Shown: in pieces, positions 8,563-14,806 of the stretch
How positions within the stretch are numbered: position 1 is the first letter of the stretch
Layout: each line of letters opens with the position of its first letter
From: an uncultured Ruminococcus sp.
GTDB lineage: Bacteria > Bacillota > Clostridia > Lachnospirales > Lachnospiraceae
Direction of reading: 5' to 3'
Assembly: GCA_900066355.1 (NCBI GenBank)
Contig: FMEL01000026.1
Coordinates: 1-20,312, forward strand
Length of the DNA: 20,312 bases
The notes under the pieces: generated by a model
What the model was told of the DNA's origin: nothing
Seen by the model: the letters and a program-made list of their open reading frames with translations, nothing else
The model's database searches: none
Program-made: the position numbers and the translations under genes

Positions 8563-8595
8563 GAATTGTTTCGTGCTATGCACTCTCACAATTCT
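8563..8595. repeat. Palindromic intergenic repeat, copy 2
   Basis: GAATTGT (8563-8569) pairs perfectly with ACAATTC (8588-8594), and GTGC (8573-8576) with GCAC (8580-8583) around a TAT loop. It shares 27 of 33 positions with copy 1 at 6220-6252. Both copies lie in intergenic gaps of the core region. Confidence 0.65.
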
Positions 8596-8603
8596 ACCTG
8601 ATA

Positions 8604-9593
8604 TCATTTAGAATAATTATGAGAAAGAGAATTGCAAACTTCCCACATGTATGGGGAAACATCTTTCTGCATTGCAAGCGCTTCGTTGATATCGAAGTCC
8701 ATGAACTCGCCATGACGATATCCAACGACTCTGCAGGATTTACCCTGTACAAGAAGATCTACTGCAAGTGCACCCATCATAGATGCATATACACGGTCTT
8801 TACATGTCGGATTACCACCACGCTGCATGTGGCCAAGAATGGTCGCACGTGTCTCAATACCGGTTGCAGCTTCGATACGTCTTGCCATTGCTTCTGAATG
8901 GCCGATACCCTCTGCATTTACGATAATGTGGTGTTTCTTTCCTGCCTTACGGCTTGCGATGATATTGTTGATCAGCTTCTGCTCATCGTAATCATATTTC
9001 TCAGGAATCAGGACATCCTCTGCACCATTGGCAATACCGCACCACATAGCAAGGTATCCTGCGTTACGTCCCATAACTTCAATAATACTGCATCTTTCAT
9101 GAGATGTGGAAGTATCACGAACCTTATCAATAGCCTCCATTGCTGTGTTTACAGCTGTATCAAATCCGATCGTATACTCGGTACATGCAATATCCAGGTC
9201 GATTGTTCCCGGAACACCGATCGTATTGATTCCAAGGTTAGCAAGCTTCTGTGCACCTGCAAAAGAACCGTCACCACCAATAACTACCAGTCCGTCGATT
9301 CCATGTTTTTTGCAGATCTCAGCACCTCTCTGCTGACCTTCCGGTGTACGGAATTCTGCACATCTTGCTGTATAAAGGATTGTTCCACCACGTTCGATTG
9401 TATCTGATACATCTCTGGCAGACATATCAACGATTTCTTCATTCAGAAGTCCGTTGTATCCCTTGTAAATACCCTTTACATTCAGTCCGCTGCTCAGTCC
9501 TCGTCTTACAACCGCACGGATTGCAGCGTTCATTCCCGGAGCGTCACCGCCACTTGTAAGTACACCGATGGTTTTTATCTGTTTCTCTGCCAT
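8604..9593 (-). CDS. pfkA: 6-phosphofructokinase
   Basis: Phosphorylates fructose 6-phosphate to the 1,6-bisphosphate in glycolysis. The 329-aa length is that of bacterial PfkA. SGGDAPGMN is at 14-22, GGDGS at 106-110 (the second glycine is typical of ATP rather than PPi use), IEVMGRNAGY at 171-180, and the substrate segment GHMQRGG in the C-terminal half. The catalytic stretch usually reading PGTIDND is PGTIDLD here (128-134). The catalytic Asp is kept but Asn is replaced by Leu. GGAGG lies 7-8 nt before the ATG. In related genomes I would expect dnaE upstream; here the mobile element begins instead. Confidence 0.95.
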   Translation of the reverse strand: MAEKQIKTIGVLTSGGDAPGMNAAIRAVVRRGLSSGLNVKGIYKGYNGLLNEEIVDMSARDVSDTIERGGTILYTARCAEFRTPEGQQRGAEICKKHGIDGLVVIGGDGSFAGAQKLANLGINTIGVPGTIDLDIACTEYTIGFDTAVNTAMEAIDKVRDTSTSHERCSIIEVMGRNAGYLAMWCGIANGAEDVLIPEKYDYDEQKLINNIIASRKAGKKHHIIVNAEGIGHSEAMARRIEAATGIETRATILGHMQRGGNPTCKDRVYASMMGALAVDLLVQGKSCRVVGYRHGEFMDFDINEALAMQKDVSPYMWEVCNSLSHNYSK

Positions 9594-9853
9594 GATTCAT
9601 TCCTCCATCTCCAGATCTCAAATTATAATCTGTATCTTAAATTTCATATTATAATAGGAAATCTTAGTTATATCTTCTACACATATTCGTTGTATAGTGT
9701 AAAGCATTTTCAGAAGTTTTTCAATACTCTTTCCACAAGTTCGTTCACTTTTTACCCCTTGAAAATATTATATTTATGTCGTTTTTATCACAATTTAATG
9801 CACCTTTTACAACTCTTTTACTGTATTTCAAATTTTTTCGTATCATTTGCGTA
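9594..9853. other. A+T-rich gap between pfkA and the mobile element
   Basis: About 260 bases with no credible gene. On the minus strand it holds the pfkA ribosome site and several TATAAT-like boxes (for example near 9627 and 9652) without a convincing -35 partner. The left junction of the mobile element should lie here or close by, but no repeat identifying an attachment site can be seen without the other junction. Confidence 0.5.
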
Positions 9854-10738
9854 TCAGACCAACCGCAGTGCAACCCTTTCTGTGCTGCTTGTCCAGGTCC
9901 GGTTAAACTCTGCCGTCCCATTCCCATGCAAAGCATTATTGTATATATACGAGGTCTCATAGAATGGCCTGAGCCGGTTCGCCCTGCTTGGCTTTCTCAG
10001 TTCCCTGAGTGCCTTCTGCTGCCACCGTCTGGCCGCATCTATTGTTGTCCCGGTTCGTTCTGCGGTTTGTTTTAAAGTCAGATTTTCCTGATACCTTGCT
10101 CTGATCACATCACCCTGACAATCTGGTAGATCATCCACCATTCCCCAGAGTATTTTCTTCAACTGCCTGTCTTCAATATCGTCCAGCATATCCTCATAAT
10201 GGTCTGCCGGATCCGCGATACTGTCACCAACCGTTATACTGCCATCTTCCGAACCGGCAGCAGGTGCATCTATACTTCCAATACAGCTTGCACGCTCACT
10301 CTGCCTAATCTTTTCAAGTGTTGCCTCGGAGCATCCCAGATAATAACAGTATTCTCTGATATTGGGCAGTCTGCCGACATGAAGATAAAACAGGTTCTGT
10401 AGTTTTCTGTATTGCTGTATCTTCTCACTGACATGAACGGGCATCCGCACTGTGCCATTGTTCTGACAATACCTTTGCATCTGCTGCCGGATCCAGAAGA
10501 TCGCCCACGTCAAAAAGCTGCTGCCTTTATCCGGATCATAGGAATCTACGGCCTTGCAGATAGCAAAGTACGCTTCCTGCTTCAGATCTTCCTTTTCTGC
10601 CATGTGACAGTATTTGCCGGCCAGTTCTTCGATCATGCCTTGATTCTGCTGCCAGAGCTTGAGCATATTGTCCGCTACATCCTCACCGGCTTTGATTCTC
10701 AATGCAAGCTGTTCATTACTTTCCCCAATACTTGACAT
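9854..10738 (-). CDS. Sigma-70-like RNA polymerase sigma factor of a mobile element
   Basis: A 294-aa protein laid out like a sigma-70 factor. Region 2 (about 30-95) has DLKQEAYFAICKAVDSYDP and FLTWAIFWIRQQMQRY, the usual -10 recognition helix. Region 3 (about 98-145) has VRMPVHVSEKI. Region 4 (about 203-250) has LPDCQGDVIRARYQENLT and an HTH. The C-terminal 40 residues (YETSYIYNNAL to FNRTWTSSTER) are outside the sigma domains and are, from memory, typical of factors on Lachnospiraceae prophages. It may direct expression of late or accessory genes of the element. AAGG lies rather far (about 13 nt) from the ATG. It is the last gene before host pfkA. Confidence 0.85.
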   Translation of the reverse strand: MSSIGESNEQLALRIKAGEDVADNMLKLWQQNQGMIEELAGKYCHMAEKEDLKQEAYFAICKAVDSYDPDKGSSFLTWAIFWIRQQMQRYCQNNGTVRMPVHVSEKIQQYRKLQNLFYLHVGRLPNIREYCYYLGCSEATLEKIRQSERASCIGSIDAPAAGSEDGSITVGDSIADPADHYEDMLDDIEDRQLKKILWGMVDDLPDCQGDVIRARYQENLTLKQTAERTGTTIDAARRWQQKALRELRKPSRANRLRPFYETSYIYNNALHGNGTAEFNRTWTSSTERVALRLV

Positions 10739-10870
10739 AGTACAGCACCGCCTTTTATTATAAATTTATCCCTGTGGCCTGCTGCTCTGTGTAGTGGGCT
10801 TCTTTTCTGCTCACCTGATTTTGTTTATAATAACACGTTTTCCCTGTGCATGGAAAGGGCAAAATCGGAA

Positions 10871-10895
10871 ACAGGGGTGCAAATTGTACCCCTGT
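10871..10895 (-). other. Hairpin upstream of the sigma-like gene
   Basis: ACAGGGGT (10871-10878) pairs perfectly with ACCCCTGT (10888-10895) around a 9-nt loop. On the minus strand it is followed by TTCCGATTTTG, loosely U-rich, so it could be a weak terminator or leader structure. Confidence 0.5.
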
Positions 10896-11059
10896 CCTGC
10901 TTACGCGCGTTATCGTGTTGCACAATTTTGCTCTCGACGCTTTACTCTCCCGTGCGCGTTACCGTGTTCATTATTCATTCAAGATCAACAACCGTAAGCA
11001 ATTTCACTCTTGTGTATATACCATTATTCCCGGAATTATTGTTGTTTTTCTCGGAAAAA

Positions 11060-11436
11060 CCTTGACATTTCTCAACATAAAACTTCCGCAAACTTTAACA
11101 ATCCTTAACATAAATACTCGAAAAAATGCTAGCAAAAGTTAGCATCAAAGCTATGGAACGCTCCGAAAAAATACGAAACGCTCCAGACATTTTTGTGTGC
11201 ACACTTTTTTACTTTTTTGTGTGCACACCTTTTTTGCACAATCAGAACGCTTTCATAGGTCGCAAGGCTCCATAAATACCAGGTTTCACCAGATCCCACT
11301 TTTCCAAAAAATTCCATCATTTTCCATCATTCTATGTTCGAAAATACCCTAGCATTTCCTAGCATCCTCGTTATAATAAACCTTAGTTTTTCTTAGTGTG
11401 CAAACCGCTGTAAAACCTTGTCATTTCTCAGCATTC
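11060..11436. repeat. Seven tandem pairs of ~10-bp half-sites
   Basis: Seven places carry two similar 10-mers head to tail: 11061-11080 (CTTGACATTT/CTCAACATAA), 11093-11112, 11127-11146, 11312-11331 (TTCCATCATT twice, exact), 11348-11367 (CCTAGCATTT/CCTAGCATCC), 11381-11400 and 11417-11436. The consensus half-site is roughly CYTRRCATTT. A 10-bp period equals one helical turn, as expected for cooperative protein binding. Confidence 0.6.
11195..11228. repeat. Two GTGTGCACAC palindromes flanked by T-runs
   Basis: GTGTGCACAC occurs at 11195-11204 and 11219-11228, 24 bp apart, each between T-runs. A half copy (TTTTTTGCAC) follows at about 11230. It is probably a protein-binding site pair. Confidence 0.5.
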
Positions 11437-11645
11437 TGCAAATGCAACGTTGCAATGGTTCCACCTACCTGTATTCGCAACGTTACACTCTTTTACTGTG
11501 TGTCTTTCCTGCTATTCTTCCGAACGTTCACACGATTCGTTTCGTTTTTTAAAATACCCTAAACCTGCACGCATACCAAAAACATTCACACTGTTTTTGT
11601 TTCCCCAGCATTCCATACCCGTCTTTGCTTTTATTTAGGCATGTT

Positions 11646-11885
11646 TTATACTCTATATCCACCCAATAACTGCCTCATAAACCAGAAATAACCCATTGCA
11701 AAACAATCTATAATTTCCCACTCCGGCCGTCCCCTGCTGCCCCCTTCATATTTCCCCGAAACACTGCATTTATCAGTCTTTTCTGAATGCTGTCCTTGTG
11801 CTTCACTCAATTCTTTTATCGTGCTTTCTTTCAAAATTTCTGGAATTTTTGAAATTTCCCTGGATACAACCCCCTCACCGGTCAC
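11646..11885 (-). CDS. Possible small protein, unknown
   Basis: A 79-aa open frame starting at GTG with only a weak GGGGAA upstream. Codon use is plausible. The end (DCFAMGYFWFMRQLLGGYRV) looks like a short amphipathic or membrane-associating segment, and the middle is charged. It has no recognised family. It may be the remains of a longer gene, since a frame stop lies just upstream near a run of nine G/C. Confidence is low. Confidence 0.28.
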   Translation of the reverse strand: MTGEGVVSREISKIPEILKESTIKELSEAQGQHSEKTDKCSVSGKYEGGSRGRPEWEIIDCFAMGYFWFMRQLLGGYRV

Positions 11886-11955
11886 GCGTTCCCCGGAATT
11901 TTTGTCTTTTTAAGAGGGGGGGGGACTTGCTGTAGTTGCGCCGGCGCAAATCTCC

Positions 11956-12010
11956 AAAAAAAAGAAAAGTGATACCTGACCCCACATTACGGACCGATTT
12001 ATCACTTCTC
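11956..12010 (-). terminator. Terminator after the metallopeptidase pair
   Basis: On the minus strand GAGAAGTGATA (12010-12000) pairs with TATCACTTTTC (11974-11964), 10 of 11 positions, followed directly by eight T (11963-11956). It should end transcripts arriving from the gene pair at 12168-12655. The stem belongs to a motif repeated at 12093-12161. Confidence 0.7.
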
Positions 12011-12161
12011 CTTTTGCAAAATGAATATCTTCTTCGGTTTTCGCGAAAGTATTGCACTTTTGCGAATATTATTGTAAAATTTATCCACCGAGAGAAGTGA
12101 TACCTGACCCCCACATTTTGGGTTGGGCCATCATTTCTCTTTTTTTGGCAAGCAGGTATCA
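11964..12161. repeat. Repeated GTGATACCTGACCCC motif with hairpins
   Basis: AGTGATACCTGACCCC plus CACATT occurs at about 11969-11989 and 12097-12117. Each copy is followed by an inverted partner (TATCACTTCTC at 12000-12010, ATCATTTCTC at about 12130). A further inverted AGGTATCAC lies near 12153-12161. The three can form alternative hairpins. Confidence 0.55.
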
Positions 12162-12167
12162 CATGTT

Positions 12168-12356
12168 TTACTTCATCTCGATCAACAGCGGTCTTCTTTC
12201 TTCTGCCAATTTAAAGACTTTCTGTAAAAATGCTTTTACCCTGAAAGGTTTCACGGATGCCAACATCATCAATTTCATCTGCTGATAGTCCTCCGGTGTT
12301 GCCCTGGACAGTTCAAGGATGAGTTCTGCTGCCGTGCGATTCACTTCTTCATTCAT
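12168..12356 (-). CDS. Small unknown protein coupled to the metallopeptidase gene
   Basis: A 62-aa, probably all-helical protein (MNEEVNRTAAELILELSRAT at its start). Its ATG overlaps the stop of the metallopeptidase gene as ATGA, which supports it being real and translated with its neighbour. No family is recognised. The content of leucine and charged residues suggests a small dimer or partner protein. Confidence 0.65.
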   Translation of the reverse strand: MNEEVNRTAAELILELSRATPEDYQQMKLMMLASVKPFRVKAFLQKVFKLAEERRPLLIEMK

Positions 12357-12655
12357 CCTTGCGCGCCTCCTGTAATCTGGATAGTCTCCAAAAGCATGTT
12401 GGCCGCTCGGTCTGCCTGTTCTTCATAACTTTGATTTTTATTGTCTACAATATTTCCCTTGTCATAATGTAAATATGCATGGGCCAGCTCATGCGCCAGT
12501 GTTTTGTTGATGGTCTCTAAATCCATATCGTATGATATTCCTATACGTTCCTTGTAAAGTCTTCCGTTATAACCCTCAAGCGGTGCAAGTAATATTCTCA
12601 TTCCCTTAACCCGGCATATCTTGATAAGTTCCTCAAATACTTTTCCGTTATCCAT
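12353..12655 (-). CDS. ImmA/IrrE-type metallopeptidase
   Basis: A compact zinc peptidase of about 100 aa. The zinc motif HELAH is at 55-59, and a downstream E-x-x-A-D (EEQAD, 78-82) supplies the third ligand, as in ImmA/IrrE (DUF955) proteins. Family members such as ImmA of ICEBs1 cleave XRE-type repressors to induce mobile elements. The ATG at 12655 is chosen; a TTG three codons upstream is possible. It is shorter than typical ImmA (about 130-170 aa), with a minimal N-terminal half. Its leader is a near copy of the leader of the wHTH gene at 17465. A possible target is the repressor encoded at 19269-19790, which is an inference. Confidence 0.82.
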   Translation of the reverse strand: MDNGKVFEELIKICRVKGMRILLAPLEGYNGRLYKERIGISYDMDLETINKTLAHELAHAYLHYDKGNIVDNKNQSYEEQADRAANMLLETIQITGGAQG

Positions 12656-12666
12656 TAGTTTCAAAT

Positions 12667-12786
12667 CTTCTTTCTCTATTGATTTTTATGTTCTGGACTC
12701 TCGTATAACGCTAAGAAATCCAGTTAATTAGTGATCGGGTTTCCTACTCCTGCCGGTGTTGGTAGCACTGACAAAAGCACTTTGGT
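12667..12786 (-). ncRNA. Candidate structured leader RNA, copy B
   Basis: About 120 nt upstream of the metallopeptidase gene, homologous to copy A at 17669-17785. The 9-nt arms at 12778-12770 and 12754-12746 pair at all positions, with wobbles, around the conserved 15-nt loop AGTGCTACCAACACC. Then come a conserved AACCCGATCACTAATTAA segment, a second weak stem closed by GGA/TCC with a TTATAC loop, and the ribosome-site region. Confidence 0.6.
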
Positions 12787-12799
12787 GTTTCTTTGTTGG

Positions 12800-12827
12800 C
12801 CAGAAGCGGCAGCAGTTGCCGCTCTGG
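12800..12827. other. Strong stem-loop just before leader copy B
   Basis: CCAGAAGCGGCA (12800-12811) pairs with TGCCGCTCTGG (12817-12827), 11 bp with one bulged A. It lies between the HIRAN gene stop and leader copy B. No T-run follows on the minus strand, so it may be a processing or anti-decay structure. Confidence 0.5.
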
Positions 12828-12864
12828 TCGTAAAATATTGTATCATCTTCGGAGTTCGGGACAT

Positions 12865-13302
12865 CTATATTTTGATGTCCACCAGACAGCCATAATTTTC
12901 TTTGTAACTATAGCCGCCTAATATCTGCAGTAGTTCCGTCTCGATGTGTACCCCTGCATCAATGACTGCTGCCAGACCAGCAGCAAGTCTTCTCGGAACA
13001 TAACCAACAACAGTTTTGCGGTTGATTGATCGTAAATGAATCACAATCTGGATTGCATTCTTGTCGAACCGGTTATCCGGATCTCTCACAAGTTCTGCCT
13101 GCATGGTCTCTACTGGGAACTGTTTCATAAACTTTAATCTTTCCTGAATGTTCCCGGATGTGGTACCCACAACTCTGATCTTCATAGACACCTTAATACG
13201 TCTCCATGCTTTCCGGAATGCCTGTGATAAGCTATAGCCGGACTTTCTCAGTTCATTTGCCATTGTACAAACCGCTTTCCTTGTGTTGGTTATCTGCTTC
13301 AT
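12865..13302 (-). CDS. HIRAN-domain protein
   Basis: A 145-aa protein. Residues about 40-140 match a HIRAN domain: KIRVVGTTSGN, then a variable loop, then VRDPDNRFDKNAIQIVI and VVGYVPRRLAAGLA. HIRAN domains bind DNA ends or damaged DNA and occur both in helicases and as standalone proteins in mobile elements. The N-terminus is a basic helix (GYSLSQAFRKAWRRIK, about 22-37). The start at 13302 has GGGAGGG 7 nt upstream; longer in-frame starts would precede the predicted transcription start. It is divergent from the RHH/Uma2 genes across three shared palindromes. Confidence 0.85.
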   Translation of the reverse strand: MKQITNTRKAVCTMANELRKSGYSLSQAFRKAWRRIKVSMKIRVVGTTSGNIQERLKFMKQFPVETMQAELVRDPDNRFDKNAIQIVIHLRSINRKTVVGYVPRRLAAGLAAVIDAGVHIETELLQILGGYSYKENYGCLVDIKI

Positions 13303-13329
13303 GTTCTTCCCTCCCTTCGATCTATTTAT

Positions 13330-13358
13330 AGTATATCGGATATGTACATATCTGTAAA
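13330..13358 (-). promoter_or_regulatory. Leftward promoter of the HIRAN gene
   Basis: On the minus strand TTTACA (13358-13353), 17 bp, TATACT (13335-13330). The spacer holds palindrome 1 (13339-13352), so a bound protein would block this promoter. Confidence 0.8.
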
Positions 13359-13417
13359 TTGACATTTTGCACGAATATGTACATATCTTTTCGTTTATTT
13401 TGTATATGTACATATCT
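13339..13417. promoter_or_regulatory. Three ATATGTACATATCT operator palindromes
   Basis: The same 14-mer occurs at 13340-13353, 13375-13388 and 13404-13417, with a core 12-bp perfect palindrome ATATGTACATAT. Site 1 lies in the spacer of the leftward promoter, site 3 covers the -35 of the rightward promoter, and site 2 is between them. The RHH protein encoded at 13496 is the likely ligand. Confidence 0.8.
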
Positions 13418-13435
13418 TGAAATATATGCTATAAT
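13407..13435 (+). promoter_or_regulatory. Rightward promoter of the RHH-Uma2 genes
   Basis: TGTACA (13407-13412), 17 bp, TATAAT (13430-13435). Transcription should start near 13442, leaving a leader of about 54 nt. The -35 lies inside palindrome 3. Confidence 0.75.
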
Positions 13436-13495
13436 AAAGTCATAATGAGAGAGGTATATTCTTTTATACCGTCCCCACTGAAAGAAGGTGAGTTA

Positions 13496-13684
13496 ATGGC
13501 TCTTAGTGACAAAAGAAAAGAAAGCATGTACAACTATGCAAAAGCCAATCTTAAACGTATTCCCCTCGATGTTCAAAAAGAGAAATACGAAGAAATCAAG
13601 GCTGCTGCAACTGCTGCCGGTGAATCTGTAAACGGCTACATCAAAAAAGCTGTAGATCAACGAATGGAGCATGATAACGCATAA
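13496..13684 (+). CDS. Ribbon-helix-helix (Arc/MetJ-type) regulator
   Basis: A 62-aa basic protein. KRIPLDVQKEKYEEIKAAA forms the short DNA-binding strand and helix A; GESVNGYIKKAVDQRM is the turn and helix B of an RHH dimer. The start at ATG 13496 (GAAGGTGAG upstream) is preferred over the ATG at 13445, which lies at the predicted transcription start. It is followed 45 bp later by the Uma2-type nuclease gene. It is likely to repress its own operon and the HIRAN gene through the three palindromes; it could also act as an antitoxin-like partner of the nuclease. Both roles are inferred. Confidence 0.85.
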   Translation: MALSDKRKESMYNYAKANLKRIPLDVQKEKYEEIKAAATAAGESVNGYIKKAVDQRMEHDNA

Positions 13685-13729
13685 TCATTGTTACTCTGTC
13701 AACACGCTCTCCTGAAAGGATATGTTGCT

Positions 13730-14272
13730 ATGCCGCTACCACCGCATGAAGAGTACACCATTGAAGATATTTACAATTTACCGGAAGGGACCAGAGCCGA
13801 GCTGATTGACGGCCAGATCTATTACATGGCACCGCCAACCAGAAGACACCAGGACATCGTGGGAACGCTCTACCGGAAGATCGCAGACTACATTGACTCT
13901 AAAGGCGGCTCCTGCAAGACTTATGTTTCCCTATTTGCCGTATTCCTGAACGAGAATGACAAAAACTATGTAGAACCGGATATATCCGTGATCTGTGATC
14001 AAAACAAACTCAACGATAAAGGTTGTTCCGGTGCTCCTGACTGGATCATAGAAATCGTGTCACCGGGCAGCAGAAAAATGGACTACTTTACCAAACTGTT
14101 TAAATACCGCACTGCTGGTGTACGTGAATACTGGATTGTCGACCCGGTCAAAAATTTGATTCTGGTTTACAATTTTGATACCAGTGATTCCGAACAGTAC
14201 ACCTTTTCCGATACAGTCAAAGCAGGTATTTATGATGATCTGTGTATTGATTTCAGCAAGATCACTCTTTAA
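13730..14272 (+). CDS. Uma2-family (DUF820) putative PD-(D/E)XK nuclease
   Basis: A 180-aa protein of the Uma2 family, a restriction-endonuclease-like fold common in cyanobacteria and scattered in Firmicutes. Recognised by YTIEDIYNLPEG (about 8-19), AELIDGQIYYMAPP (about 22-35), RRHQDIVGTL, the nuclease core YVEPDISVICD and WIIEIVSPGS, then YRTAGVREYWIVDP. The ATG at 13730 is chosen because AAAGGA precedes it by 9 nt; a TTG 14 codons upstream lacks support. Family members are described mainly by fold; activity here is not proven. A terminator follows directly. Confidence 0.87.
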   Translation: MPLPPHEEYTIEDIYNLPEGTRAELIDGQIYYMAPPTRRHQDIVGTLYRKIADYIDSKGGSCKTYVSLFAVFLNENDKNYVEPDISVICDQNKLNDKGCSGAPDWIIEIVSPGSRKMDYFTKLFKYRTAGVREYWIVDPVKNLILVYNFDTSDSEQYTFSDTVKAGIYDDLCIDFSKITL

Positions 14273-14281
14273 CCCCTACAG

Positions 14282-14320
14282 GCCGTTTATTGCTTTTGTA
14301 ATAAGCGGCTATTTTCGTTT
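14282..14320 (+). terminator. Terminator after the Uma2-type gene
   Basis: GCCGTTTATT (14282-14291) pairs with AATAAGCGGC (14300-14309), 10 bp with one wobble and an 8-nt loop, followed by TATTTTCGTTT. It also marks convergence with the minus-strand gene ending at 14309. Confidence 0.75.
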
Positions 14321-14536
14321 ATTCTGCCTTACCCTATACAAGACTACCCTTGTGCGGTTTGCGTCCGTTTTTGCCCGTTCCAGCCCTATACTGTAGCTGA
14401 TTCCGCACCATTCACAACGATTGATACTTGTTGTCCTGTACAGTAATTCTTTTTTTATCTCACCTGCTGCCGGTCCGGTCTGTTTCTTCATAGCCCTCGT
14501 TTTCAGTCGGTTACAATTCGTAACCAGCTCATCCAC
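14309..14536 (-). CDS. Small Cys-pair protein, unknown
   Basis: A 75-aa basic frame with one CxxC pair (CEWCG) near the middle and an Arg/Lys-rich end. The GTG start at 14536 lacks a good ribosome site. An internal ATG at 14491 (GAGG close upstream) would give 60 aa. No family is recognised. Continuity with the leftward gene set and plausible codon use support it only moderately. It could be a small DNA- or zinc-binding protein. Confidence 0.42.
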   Translation of the reverse strand: MDELVTNCNRLKTRAMKKQTGPAAGEIKKELLYRTTSINRCEWCGISYSIGLERAKTDANRTRVVLYRVRQNKRK

Positions 14537-14545
14537 ACATGAATT

Positions 14546-14562
14546 GTGTCCGATTCGGACAC
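14546..14562. repeat. 17-bp palindrome, copy 1
   Basis: GTGTCCGATTCGGACAC, a perfect palindrome apart from its central base. The same sequence with a central A occurs at 19911-19927. It lies just after the stop of the 61-aa gene. It is probably a dimeric protein-binding site. Confidence 0.7.
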
Positions 14563-14566
14563 CTAC

Positions 14567-14752
14567 TTAATACCCGACAAGTAACCAGTGTGCAAACATT
14601 CCTACGGGAATCATCAATGTCATTCCTGAAATAACCAACCAGCAAATCCCAGATGTCACCGTGTCCCGGATCATCTTTTTGATGTTTTTCCGGTACAAGC
14701 GTTTCCACTGGTCATAAGTCATTACTGTTTCTGTTCTGCAATACTTCTTCAT
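14567..14752 (-). CDS. Small membrane protein, unknown
   Basis: A 61-aa protein. The first half is basic and soluble (MTYDQWKRLYRKNIKKMIRD). The second half is one or two hydrophobic segments (about 33-60, including WLVISGMTLMIPVGMFAHWLL). GGAGG lies 6-7 nt before the ATG, strong support for translation. It is part of the leftward accessory string. Function not recognised. Confidence 0.7.
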   Translation of the reverse strand: MKKYCRTETVMTYDQWKRLYRKNIKKMIRDTVTSGICWLVISGMTLMIPVGMFAHWLLVGY

Positions 14753-14806
14753 TTTCTGCCTCCTTTTTTTGTTCTGAACATCTGTAAATCTGCGCCTTTG
14801 CCTGAA

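Larger units (their letters stand above)
10739..11645. other. Repeat-rich region without a convincing gene
   Basis: About 900 bases upstream of the sigma gene with no ORF that has both a good ribosome site and recognisable sequence. It holds a strong hairpin (10871-10895), a repeated 15-mer (GCGCGTTAYCGTGTT at 10905-10919 and 10954-10968), seven tandem 10-bp half-site pairs (11060-11436), two GTGTGCACAC palindromes, and three ACGTT-centred palindromes (11443-11530). It may be a regulatory or replication region. Confidence 0.55.

Noticed and set aside
9594..9853. Attachment site (attL) of the element
   Set aside because: The other junction is outside the window, so no core repeat can be matched.
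9745..9960. 71-aa minus frame before pfkA
   Set aside because: It overlaps the 3' end of the sigma-like gene in another frame and runs into A+T-rich sequence; no ribosome site.
11129..11320. 63-aa minus frame with a CAHKKVKK repeat
   Set aside because: The repeat comes from the GTGTGCACAC DNA palindromes and the ends overlap the decamer pairs; weak ribosome site and no family. It remains possible but is better explained as repeats.
11875..12162. 95-aa minus frame
   Set aside because: Arg/Lys-biased translation across a terminator hairpin, a G9 run and direct repeats; no ribosome site.
12865..13413. Longer 182-aa version of the HIRAN gene
   Set aside because: The extra 37 codons run through the operators and upstream of the predicted transcription start; the start at 13302 has a strong ribosome site.
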